Below are positions 55,118-64,000 of a stretch of DNA of 64,000 nucleotides, piece after piece. This DNA comes from Liolophura sinensis (lineage: Eukaryota; Mollusca; Polyplacophora; Chitonida; Chitonidae): positions 21,404,017 through 21,468,016 of the forward strand of contig NC_088307.1 in the NCBI RefSeq assembly GCF_032854445.1, given 5' to 3'. The notes under the pieces were generated by a model. That model had not been told where the DNA came from, did no database searches, and was given only the letters and a program-made list of their open reading frames with translations. How positions within the stretch are numbered: the first letter of the stretch is position 1; each line of letters starts with the position of its first letter. The position numbers and the translations under genes were made by a program.

Positions 55118-57545
55118 CTGAAAGAATATTATATTGAGTTTAATGAAATTCCACCACCGCTTTTCGTTCCTGCATCATGGAAAAAGGTAAATTGACAAGA
55201 GGCCATATTTCACAGGTTACATGTGTCCATTTGCCAACTATCACACCCGTGCCTGCCTGTTTTTACTCCCTGTTGTTTTTTATGTTGTCCAACCAGACGC
55301 TTTAGGCCATTGACTTCTTTCTTTATTTTTCGAAGTAATAATTGATTAATTCGATACGATTTAGGTAAAACGCCGTACTGACAAAGCGTTTAGTTTATTG
55401 GCCAAATCAAATGGAAGCCACCTTAATTCTATCGCAATTAAGGTGGTTTCTGTCGGAATTAAGGTGATACCTGATAAATCTACTGAAGAGAAACTACAGT
55501 AGAACCAACGATTCCCAGCTTGGACAACGCGACTTCATTTTTCCAACAGAAAACTTATTCCCCATAGATAGGGAGGGACCTTGAAGTTTTCGACTGGTAT
55601 TTATTCATTTATTTATTTGATTGCTGGAACTATAAACCTGCCATATCAAAATGTAAATAGGCCTAGACACCAGTCAAAACTGTTAGCTAAATATCTAATA
55701 TTTAAAATAAAGCATGGTGAATATTTTTCTGCTTATAATATTAAAAAATAATATCTTAAAAACGAGTATGAACGTTATAATATAACATCTGAATCCCTCC
55801 CTGTGGCAGATCCACATGGCGTACTCACTGCAGTATGCTGCTCATTAGAATAGTTTTATGTGTGGAGGAAACCATCGTGTGTCATACCGGTGGAATGCAA
55901 GTGTCTCTCCGTGTATAAAGACCATGCCCTTCTTTTCACTGTACAGCACGTATTGCCACCTCGATCCCCAAAACAGTGAAAGTGCGAGAAACGGGAAGAT
56001 TACATGCCCGAGGCTAAAGGCTTACAGACTAAAATTAAGCGTTTTGTTTTTAAACACATTTCCCACATATGTTGATCTTGTCATCCGTTTAACAGCATAC
56101 GAAAACGACCGTTAAACTGTTTCATCACAGATTTGGCGAAATTTTATTATTATTAAATGTTTAAGCCTCTGAAAGTTTATTTCAATGTGTTTTTACGCCG
56201 TACTCAAGAAAATTTCACTTATATGACGGCGAACAACATATAGTGAAGGGAAACCGGGCACAGCCCGGGGAAAACCCACTACCATTTTCAGGTTGCTGGT
56301 AGACCTCCCCACGTAATAGTTACGATGCATAATCTGACATTCGTTAGACGTTTAAATAAAGAAGCAGATTTAAAGAAAATACTTACTGCCAGGTTTCTCA
56401 GGAATGGTACGACTGAAGCATCTCTCTGAACATCGGACCGTCGTCAGCAACTCTCTTTTCAGGTTACCGTTAGGTGGGCAAATGACGCCGCCAAAACCAG
56501 TTCCGCCACTGTTACAGTCGAAACAACGAACCGGAGATTGGGAATATACTGTCATGAATTACCAAAAAATGCTTATTAAAAACATGCAAATGCAATATCG
56601 TGTGAGAAAGTTTACCAGTTACTTTGCCAAAGGCCGGTGGTTTAATTGAGATGCTCTGGTTTCTACCCCACCGACGCTGACACATAATCTATCCACGCTT
56701 TATTGCTATTACGATATTGCGTATAGAAAACGCCATTGAAAGTATTCAAAGAGAAAAAGAAAAAAAACTGGTGATTGTTCATTCGTAAGTGGCAAGACAA
56801 TCCATCTGCACATTGTTGAACATCCAGCAGTGTTACTTTCGTTTTTCTCAGTTCATTATAAGCACAACATTGTTAACTGACTGTAAAGTCAGTTTGTCTT
56901 AATGAATGTCATGATGCAGAGAATATTTCCAAAATCATTTTCGTTCAAAATTTGAACTTTTTAACTTTTATACTGTGAATTATTTTGATTTTTATATTAT
57001 ATGAAAAACCCAAACAAACTGAAAATCAGTTGGCATCAGGAAAAGTATAAAAAATACTTGAGAAACATTTTTACTCCCGTGATTTTTTGCATTTAATTCA
57101 ATTTATTTAAAGAATAATGGAAACTGTCAACCGGATACATTACTACACATTTTTCTCAAAGTCCTGATTGCACAAAATACGATCAATCAAATTAATCGCT
57201 TATTAATTTATTATTATTATTATTATTATTGGGCGGTTATTACTGGTAATAAGTTAGCTGTCGGACTAGTATACTCTTTTATAGATATGGTAGACTGTGA
57301 AAAGGTTAGAATTACCACTGATTCCCTTGTAGTGATACGCCTATCGCTGACTTATTTAGATGATCAAAGAGGTATATTGTTGACATTGCGATCATTTTTG
57401 TTGCAGCAGTTATATTTTTTTCTCGAACTTTGGCAAATCGTCCATGGATTTAAGTACAGTCTATGATAAGGTTGACAGCTTGGATATACTTACCTAGTGT
57501 GGCTCCAGACCAAATTGTGAAGACGAGGAACGTTACCGGAGACAT
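54486..57545 (-). CDS. Ly6/uPAR-like protein with acidic C-terminal tail, 281 aa, three exons
   Basis: Exons on the minus strand are 57545-57494, 56548-56387 and 55117-54486, introns in phase 1, 846 nt with TGA. Residues 1-20 are a signal peptide. The cysteine domain (residues 24-115) has Cys at 26, 29, 41, 57, 61, 77, 94, 104, 106 and 111: CFDCNSG at the start, SERCF in the middle, NWWCFCSESFCN at the end. This is the same ten-cysteine plan as the two neighbours. From residue 116 a tail of about 165 aa follows, rich in Glu, Pro, Gln and Ser (EEAILSPEKP, EEETEPVREN, HHGHDRQPEQQQQETEEP) with no cysteine and no hydrophobic end. It is predicted to be disordered and secreted. The tail is in the same exon as the second domain half and is read without interruption. 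Its function is unknown; acidic tails of this sort occur in extracellular and biomineral-associated proteins, but that is only an analogy. Confidence 0.86.
55597..55626 (-). mobile_element. SINE-A tail scrap
   Basis: TATTTATTCATTTATTTATT followed by TGATTG only. Confidence 0.4.
56178..56327 (-). mobile_element. SINE-A 3' half in intron 2 of Ly6-like gene 2
   Basis: TTTTTACGCCGTACTCAAGA, core AACCGGGCACAGCCCGGGG, ending at GACCTCCCCACGTAA. Confidence 0.85.
56387..56548 (-). CDS. Ly6-like gene 2, exon 2
   Basis: 162 nt between CATGACAG and GGCA|GTAAGT. Contains VRCFDCNSGGTGFGG and VRCSERCF. The length is identical to exon 2 of Ly6-like gene 3. Confidence 0.86.
57203..57232. repeat. (TTA)n simple repeat
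   Basis: About seven ATT units in intron 1 of Ly6-like gene 2. Confidence 0.8.
57494..57545 (-). CDS. Ly6-like gene 2, exon 1 (signal peptide)
   Basis: 52 nt: MSPVTFLVFTIWSGATL, donor CTAG|GTAAG, phase 1. A TTTTAAAT motif at about 57576-57583 lies at a plausible TATA distance from a short 5' UTR. Confidence 0.8.
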
Positions 57546-58925
57546 GACGAAATGTTCAGCCTTTTGCGAGGAGATGGAGTAAGATTTAAAACCTGGTCCG
57601 TTCTTGGACAAAGTTATGTTTTTCTAATTCCCAGACGGTAGTCTCGCCCGACTAGGACCCAGTGGGGTAAACGTGCTAATTACCTGTTATTTTGTTGGGT
57701 AGAAAAATAGTCCCAGGTGAAAACGCCTGAGTTGAAGCACGTACTTTCGCACGCACGAATGTACGCAAGGTAGTAGGGCTGTTTGAAGTACGCTGTTGGC
57801 GATACCAGAAAACAGAAACACAGCGAAAAAAATGTGTATCATTTAATTAGGCGACGTACAACACGCAAATATACCCTGGCATGGAAAGTTCTGTTTGAAG
57901 TTACGGATCCAAATATCACGTGACCGGCCAACGTGAACAGACGCGGAAAGCGGCGCTTCCGGCATGGGTTTTAAGAAAACAGTACAGTTATCTAATGTTG
58001 ACGCGCCGTGCGCTGGTAAACAGCTTAGATAAAGTTGTTTTCACCTCTTCATCACTCTCTGGTAAATAGCCCACACTACAGCGTAAAGGATACGTCTCAG
58101 TCTTTTCCCTTCAGTGTCGAAGGGTTGCTGATGAAGTGTCAATGTCGTAAAATGCTGTCGCTAGCGGATTCACAAAGAAACGAAGGTTTGATGAATCGTT
58201 AAAGGATTTCTGACATCTACAGATTCTGTGGATAGTAAAAGTAAATCCAGTTGGCAGAAACGCTAAAGGGTCTGTGTATAGTGAACGTTTTAATCAAAGA
58301 CTTTTTTCATCTACACAATCGCGATAAAAGCAGCCATTTATTTCATCGCCAAAGCAATATGCCCAGCTCAGATTTTACGCATGCGTGTCTTGAGGTTTAT
58401 CCAACTCTATGTGCCCTAGATTTTACGTCAGAATTACATGTACGTCAAAACTGAAGTATTTATTAAGTATTTTGAGTCCTTAAACTTGGACGTTTTCGCG
58501 AAAGCTGGACATTTTATGCGAATTTGTTCCAGAGAGTGGGGAATTTGCGCAAATGAATGGTTGCTGTGGAAATTTGTTTCTGAAAATGTGTCTCTGAAAA
58601 CTCAATTTTAGAGTAATCATACTTTGGTCTTTCGAAATTGGTATTTCAAAACTGGTCTGTGGAAACTGGTCTTAGCGCATTAGTCTTACGATTTCTGGCC
58701 ATTGGCATCCTGTCCAGCTGACGGATTGTTTATAAAAATGTCAGAATTGGGACCAGATGTACTTGAAGCGTCACCATGCATGCATGAACCGAGTCTCCTC
58801 TGTGAAAAAAGAGACAGCCACATATTTCAAAGGTCACAATGTTAAGGCAAAGAGACCAGTCATGACTCTACCCCTAATTTAGTCTACGCGTACATATATT
58901 TCATCTGTTAGTGAGCTCTGTGGTA
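57546..58925. other. Intergenic DNA upstream of Ly6-like gene 2
   Basis: Unique sequence. The short open frames have no signal peptide, cysteine pattern or splice support. Confidence 0.5.
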
Positions 58926-59222
58926 GAGTGAGTATGTGAGTGCTTATGATGACGAAGAAATCCTTAGAATGCATGTTATGTGCTCTTTTATCTAGCGCTG
59001 CTTCACTGAGACGCCTTGCCGAAGGCAAGTAAGCCGTTCCGCCCGAGCCATTATACTGATATGGGTCAACCAGTAGTTGCTCTATCCCCTTCATGCTGAA
59101 CGCCAAGCGAAGAAGCTGCAACTTCCTCTTTTAAAGTCTTAGGTGTGACTCGACCCAGGATTGACCCTGGATTTAGCGCTCCCGATAGAGACGCTCTACC
59201 AACTGTGCTATCGGGGCCGGTC
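58926..59222 (-). mobile_element. SINE-B, full length with good head
   Basis: Ends in antisense GACGCTCTACCAACTGTGCT, ATCGGGGCCGGTC, the best box A in the window. Some tail sequence (the GGGTTTAACGTCG part) is deleted. Confidence 0.88.
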
Positions 59223-59270
59223 TCTGTGAAAGCAAGGCAGGATAAAAAGGTCTCTGATAGTTGGCTTATG

Positions 59271-59405
59271 TGTGTTTATTCATTTGGTTGTTTGCTTAAC
59301 CCCATGCTTAAGAATTTGTCACTAACACGATAGTGATCATTTACTCTAAGATTGGAAGAAAGGAAGCGACCAGTGCAAACCAAGAACATTTGGCAAGTTA
59401 CTGAC
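59271..59405 (-). mobile_element. Diverged SINE-A
   Basis: GTTTATTCATTTGGTTGTTT, CATGCTTAAGAATTTGTCAC and TTGGCAAGTTACTGAC trace the antisense tail and core. Confidence 0.5.
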
Positions 59406-59420
59406 TAACATGTCGAATAT

Positions 59421-59655
59421 AGAGTGAGTGAGTGTGTGCTTGGGGTTTAACGTCGTACTTAACAATTTTTCAGTCATATGACGACGAAGAAATCCTTAGA
59501 GTGCATGTAATGCGCCTCCTTCTTGCAGGTCGAATTTCCACCGCTCTTTTATCTAGTGCTGCTTTACTGAGACGCCTTACTTCCTCTTTTAGGGTCTTAG
59601 GTGTGACTCGACCCGGGATTGACCCTGGATCTACTGCTCCCGAAGCGGAGCTCTG
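59421..59655 (-). mobile_element. SINE-B with internal deletion
   Basis: GTGCTTGGGGTTTAACGTCG, GTCATATGACGACGAAGAAA, then a jump from GAGACGCCTTACTTCC directly to the head part. About 110 bp are missing. Confidence 0.85.
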
Positions 59656-60135
59656 TGGAATACAGATGTGCACATCATATTGTTGGAAGACACGAAAACA
59701 AGTGGTGTTCAGTGAATGTTAGATTCCTCAAAAAGCCCACTAAGCAGTGAGAGCGAGAGAATAGTTGGCTTTTCATTGGGAGATCTGACTCCGCCTGGTT
59801 TTGAACACAATAGCATCGAGGTAAAACATTCAGTGACATATAATTTATGTAAATCGTATCTTCATAATTGCTAATAGCAAAATCAAAATCGCAGTTGCAC
59901 CTATTTCTCACAAATTGAGGCTAGGGAATACTCTCGGGCCATGCTTAGGTGATTATGATGTGAGAACTTGACCGACCGTCAGATTAATCTGCTTGTCTAA
60001 CCTAAACCTATGGCTAGTTGCGCACGGATTACAGGTTTGAAATCTGAAATGGAACATCGACTATATTCTCTGCATTATTGAAAGCTGATTACTGCTTCTT
60101 TCTTTCATGCTACAAGCTTCATTTACCAATTATCT
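59656..60135. other. Intergenic DNA, no feature seen
   Basis: Unique AT-rich sequence with no splice-supported open frame. Confidence 0.5.
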
Positions 60136-60413
60136 TATTTAGTTATTTATTTATTCATTTGATTAGTGTTTTACTCCGTACTCAAGAATATTTCACTTAT
60201 ACGACAGCGAACAGCATTATGGTGGGAGGAAACCGGGCAGAGCCTCGGGGAAAGCCCACAACGATTTGCAGGTTGCCCTCAGAACTTTCCACGTAATACG
60301 GGAGTGGAAGCCAGCATGAGTTGGACTCGAACTTATAGCGAGCGTATTGGTGAGAGGCTTCGGGGTCAATGTTCTACACAGGCACGCTTAACACCAGACC
60401 AAGAAGGCCTTAG
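60136..60413 (-). mobile_element. SINE-A, full length
   Basis: (TTTA)n tail, GTGTTTTACTCCGTACTCAA, core, and box B GGACTCGAACTTATAGCGAG in antisense. Head worn (CACGCTTAACACCAGACC). Confidence 0.88.
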
Positions 60414-61143
60414 TTTTTAGAGAGTAACACAAGGAAAAAACAAATGAATAAAGACCCTGTTCGATCAAGAAGTTATATCTTAATCCTAACCTGAATCCTA
60501 ACTGTTCTGTATCCATGACAACATGAAACAAACATTGCCCGAACTTGTTTAATACAAGAAAGCAGCAAGAAGACACACACCATTCAGATGAGTACGTTTG
60601 TGGCATAATAAAATCAAATCGATTAAAGGTTGCTTTCTTATTAATACGGTAGAGGAAATGATAGGCGGTAATAAGTGTCACACAGTTATCGGCGAGGACT
60701 GGAACATACGGTATACATGAAAAATAAGAGAGCGAACATGCAAATTAAACATAAAACCCAACAAATTCATAAACATAAGAAACATTCATTATTTTTCTTT
60801 TCCTGGTAGCTTCTTCATCGCGTCGAAATCAGGCCCCACGATCACGATGCGATCTTACACAGTTTCAAAGCACTTTATAATTGTTATTTCTTAGGTGACT
60901 TGGGAATTTCACTTTTAGATAAATGGCTTTGTGTAAAGTTTTATTATGACGGCAGAGCTATTTTTCACGAATTACTGCGTACCTCGACTACAGTCAATTT
61001 GCAGACGACAAAGTATATCTAATGTCAACCATGGAGAGTTTTTGTTTTTATCATTTATCAGCTGAACACATCATGTTTCAGGAATGGCGCCATTCTGCTA
61101 AGAGTATTGTGGGATCTATTTCCGGGTTGTAATCATTTCCAGT
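60414..61143. other. Downstream flank of Ly6-like gene 3
   Basis: Probably includes the 3' UTR. Otherwise unique AT-rich sequence. Confidence 0.4.
60940..60945 (-). terminator. Possible polyadenylation signal of Ly6-like gene 3
   Basis: AATAAA on the minus strand, about 200 bp past the stop codon. Weak evidence alone. Confidence 0.3.
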
Positions 61144-61289
61144 TTACACATAACCGGACATATCGTCTGTGTTACATTTATCGCCCATGCAGAAGCACCA
61201 CCAGTTCTCCAAGGGGTCCTGAACACATCCGCTCTCGGGAAGACCAGGACGAGGCAGAAAGAACTCACTGCTGCATCCACGGTGGATTA
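61144..61289 (-). CDS. Ly6-like gene 3, exon 3 (stop)
   Basis: 146 nt after GTCCTTTCAG, with stop TAA at 61144-61146. Confidence 0.86.
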
Positions 61290-63379
61290 CTGAAAGGACA
61301 ATTGACAGAAATTTTTAGAGGAGTCGATTTCAACCAAAATAATGTGATCCTTTATTTGATTGCGCTGTATTTATTAAGTTATTTACTTAATTTATTGATG
61401 TTCGGCGCCGTACTGAAGAATGTTTTCACTTGCATGTATGCGTGAGTTGTCAGTTTTATCCAGAGCTCTCAAAGTAAACCACCGGCCACTGGGATGTAAC
61501 CGACAGGCTTTATGAAGTGTGACCCACGGGTTTTCATCACATGCAAAACGAGAATGTCATACTGGTGAAGGGCAACTGATTTTCAACAAAACACGCGTGT
61601 GTAAGAAAGGCTGTCTGAGAACTGCCGACTTCACATAGCCACTAAAGATCTATAAACAGTAGAGGCATAAAAGTTCTGTCTTACGATATATGGAAATGTT
61701 TTTTTATATTTATTTATTGATTTCTTTGATTGGTGTTTTACGCCGTACTCAAGAATATTTCACTTATACGACGTCAGCTAGCATTATGGTGAAAGGAAGC
61801 CGGGCAGAGACCGGGGGAAACCCACGACCATCCGCAGGTTGCTGTCAGACCTTACGAAATATTATTTATTTACCTATTTATTTAGTTGGTGTTACATCCC
61901 ATACATCTATTACCATAGAGTAATTCATTAATATGACGAAGGTCAGGTTCATAGGTAAAAGAAACTACGCGGAGCCATGGGGAAATGAGGGAAATTCGCC
62001 GGATCTGGATTCAAACCTTCTAGCGGGTGTAAGTAATTCATTTATGAAGGACCTGGGCATCCACAACAGGTTCCGGTAAATGCCAGTAGTCTCCCTTGAT
62101 CCGTTGACAACAGGCGTTAATACTGTGGGCAGATTCCAACGCTTGCTTCATGTATTTATTTAAAAATTTATTTGATTGTTGTTTAAAACTCACTCATGTG
62201 TGAAGTATCGGTGTTACCTGAGATCTAGATAGTGTCAAGTCGGTATTGGGAGCGATTACCAGACTTAACTTAAGTCATATCGGCGCTACGTCAGATCGAG
62301 ATATCGACAAGTTAGTATTTTGAATGGTAACCATGTCAGATTTAACTGACACTAGTACACTTCTTCCTTACATGAGTCCATTGGTTTGTCACCTCTCATC
62401 GCAGGACACATTGGCGATATGATCGTCATTAATGTATCCTTACCTCCTGGTGTCCATTTGTTCGTTCAGGTAAAACATCTCTCATCGCCGGACGCAGTGC
62501 CTGTATGTTCGTCTTTAATCTATTCGTACCTCCCGGTGTCCATTTGCTTGTTCTGGTAAAACATCTCTCATCGCAGGACACGGCGCCTATATTTTCGTCA
62601 GTAAGGTAGCCTTGCCTCCATGTGTCCATTTGCTTGTCCTGGTAAAACAACTCTCATCACAGGACACAGTTCCGATATGATCGTCATTAATGTATCCTTA
62701 CCTCCCGGTGTCCATTTGCTTGTTCTTCTAAAACACCTGTCATGATAGGAAACACTTCCGATATCATCGTCATTAATGTATCCTTACCTTCCGGTGTCCA
62801 TTTGTTCGTTCTGGTAAAACACCTCTCATCGCAGGACAAAGTGCCTATATGTTCGTCATTAATGTATCCTTACCTCCCGGTGTCCACTTGTTCGTTTTGG
62901 TAAAACGCCTCTCATCGCAGGATACAGTGCCTATATGATCATCATTATTGTACCCTTACCTCCCGGTGTCCACTTGTTCGTTTTGGTAAAACGCCTCTCA
63001 TCGCAGGATACAGTGCCTATATGATCATCATTATTGTACCCTTACCTCCCGGTGTCCACTTGCTTGTTCTGGTAAAACATCTCTCATCGCAGGACACGGT
63101 GCATATATTTTCGTAAGTAAGGTAAGCTTGCCTCCATGTGTCCATTTGCTTGTCCTGGTAAAACAACTCTCATCACTAGACAAAGTGCCTATTTGTTCGT
63201 CATTAATGTATCCTTACCTCCTGGTGTCCATTTGTTTGTCCTGGTAAAACACCGCTCTTCGCAGGACGCAGTACCTATGTGTTCGTCATTTATGGATCCG
63301 TCTTTAGGACAGTCTTTATGTTCCCATCCCATATGTCCGCTGTTACAGTCATAACATCGGAACTTTTGTTGGCAGTAAA
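61144..63379 (-). CDS. Ly6/uPAR-like protein, exons 2 and 3 (exon 1 not found in window)
   Basis: Exons on the minus strand are 63379-63218 and 61289-61144, joined in phase 1, ending TAA. Exon 2 carries five cysteines (FRCYDCNSGHM, KDCPKDG, ASCEERCFTR) and exon 3 five more (HRGCSSEFF, ESGC, NWWCFCMGDKCN), closing TDDMSGYV. The ten-cysteine plan matches Ly6-like genes 1 and 2, and exon 2 is exactly as long as that of gene 2 (162 nt). NWWCFC and the DDM after the last CN also link it to gene 2, so these two are the closer pair. The chain ends soon after the domain without a hydrophobic tail, so a secreted protein is likely. A signal-peptide exon should lie upstream, probably beyond 64000, since none is convincing in 63380-64000. 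The intron between the two exons holds the 86-bp exon-fragment array. Confidence 0.83.
61367..61440 (-). mobile_element. SINE-A tail fragment
   Basis: TTAATTTATTGATGTTCGGC, GCCGTACTGAAGAATG. Confidence 0.65.
61706..61858 (-). mobile_element. SINE-A 3' half
   Basis: TTGATTGGTGTTTTACGCCG to CCGCAGGTTGCTGTCAGACC, close to consensus. Confidence 0.9.
61862..62032 (-). mobile_element. Diverged SINE copy directly behind the previous one
   Basis: TATTTATTTAGTTGGTGTTA, TTCATTAATATGACGAAGGT and GGATTCAAACC (box B-like, antisense) keep the plan with a shortened core. Confidence 0.6.
62365..63217 (-). repeat. 86-bp array of partial exon-2 copies in Ly6-like gene 3
   Basis: The motif TGTCCA(T/C)TTG starts at 62451, 62537, 62623, 62709, 62795, 62881, 62967, 63053, 63139 and 63225, exactly 86 bp apart; the last is within the real exon 2. 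A worn copy lies around 62373-62436. On the minus strand each unit repeats the coding end of exon 2 (SCDERCFTRTNKWTPG), then the splice donor GGTAAGGATAC, then rejoins at AATGACGAACATATAGG. At least two units have GC instead of GT at the donor. Confidence 0.93.
63218..63379 (-). CDS. Ly6-like gene 3, exon 2
   Basis: 162 nt. Acceptor TTTTACAG, donor AGGAG|GTAAGG. It is the parent of the repeat array that follows it in the intron. Confidence 0.86.
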
Positions 63380-64000
63380 CTGTAAAAGTATTGTAGAACT
63401 TCTGTAAGCATGCACTTTGCCAGAAGCAGTTGCAGTTAAATTATATGTGCAAGAATTACAAAATAAAAGCCCACAAAATCATAAACCTAATAAATATTTT
63501 TTTTGCTTTATAACCTTTGCATGGTGTTCCCCTAAACACAAAGATCATCTTCCATGATGCTTGCTGTCGCATCATGGAAGTGAAATATTTTTGAGGACGA
63601 CGTACATGTAAAACACCAACTAAATAAACAAATAAACAGTTTTATCACGAGGAACACGTCATACTTCCAGCCACTCCTTACACTCGCTTTAATACACTAT
63701 AATACAATATAATGTTCCTTGCGCTACTCAAATGGGTTTGTTTTGTAGAAGGAGCACTAATGTCCTGTGAACCTATCATCAAATATTCTAAAAGAAAAAC
63801 GCTTAAGGTGTGCATTGCTCCACTCTGGAATGTATTTGAATATCACCAGTAGTAACAGAAACAAAAGCTGGAGGTTTTTTTTCCTGACCTCATTACTGTA
63901 ACCCAGTGACAAAATATTGTCTACAAAATTTGCTAGTGGTAACAGTGACTTAAATGGACAATATGATTGCCCCGTGTGCTGTGAGGAGTATGGTAACAAA
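63380..64000. other. Right end of window, upstream of Ly6-like gene 3 exon 2
   Basis: No convincing signal-peptide exon with a phase-1 donor. A SINE-A remnant is listed separately. Otherwise unique sequence. Confidence 0.45.
63560..63640 (+). mobile_element. SINE-A 3' fragment
   Basis: GATGCTTGCTGTCGCATCAT, GAAGTGAAATATTTTTGAGG, AACACCAACTAAATAAACAA. Confidence 0.75.

Noticed and set aside
59150-59222. tRNA-like sequence with box A and box B
   Set aside because: It is the head of SINE-B continuous with the SINE body, and the cloverleaf is incomplete; not a functional tRNA gene.
63757-63999. Possible signal-peptide exon for Ly6-like gene 3
   Set aside because: The hydrophobic run (LQLLFLLLLVIF) sits deep in the open frame, and the nearest ATG in another frame meets a stop. 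No phase-1 donor follows.

Overview
The window is animal nuclear DNA. Coding exons are short and bounded by GT/AG splice sites, introns are AT-rich, and tRNA-headed SINEs and minisatellites are dense. The protein matches and the SINE type suggest a lophotrochozoan, most likely a marine mollusc. Species cannot be fixed from the sequence.

Region 1 (1-40896, minus strand) is the 5' half of UNC80, the large scaffold subunit of the NALCN sodium-leak channel complex. Fourteen coding exons can be placed with consistent splice phases, from the initiator ATG at 40896 to an exon cut by the left edge. They encode about 1,477 residues, a little under half of the length known for vertebrate UNC80. Two tiny 5' exons are separated from a 2.26-kb third exon by a 22.4-kb intron. 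That intron holds SINEs, minisatellites (66, 76 and 19 bp among others), a SINE-derived tandem array and an inverted duplication. Intron 4 holds a 58-copy 32-bp array and intron 13 a 15-copy 55-bp array.

Region 2 (40897-47872) is the CpG-rich upstream flank of UNC80 followed by intergenic DNA with decayed SINEs, a palindromic element and a group of CRE-like motifs.

Region 3 (47873-64000, minus strand) is a head-to-tail cluster of at least three small secreted Ly6/uPAR-like (three-finger) genes. They share one architecture: a signal-peptide exon, an exon with the first five cysteines, and an exon with the last five ending in CxC...CN, with both introns in phase 1. The first encodes 118 aa. 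The second encodes 281 aa because an acidic Pro/Glu-rich tail is attached. The third lacks its first exon in the window, and its intron carries ten in-register 86-bp copies of the 3' end of its own exon 2, most with the 5' splice site.

Nothing in the sequence shows that the Ly6-like cluster and UNC80 act together. Ly6 proteins are known elsewhere to modulate channels and receptors, but here the neighbourhood is only positional. No protein-coding transposon, rRNA or convincing tRNA gene was found.
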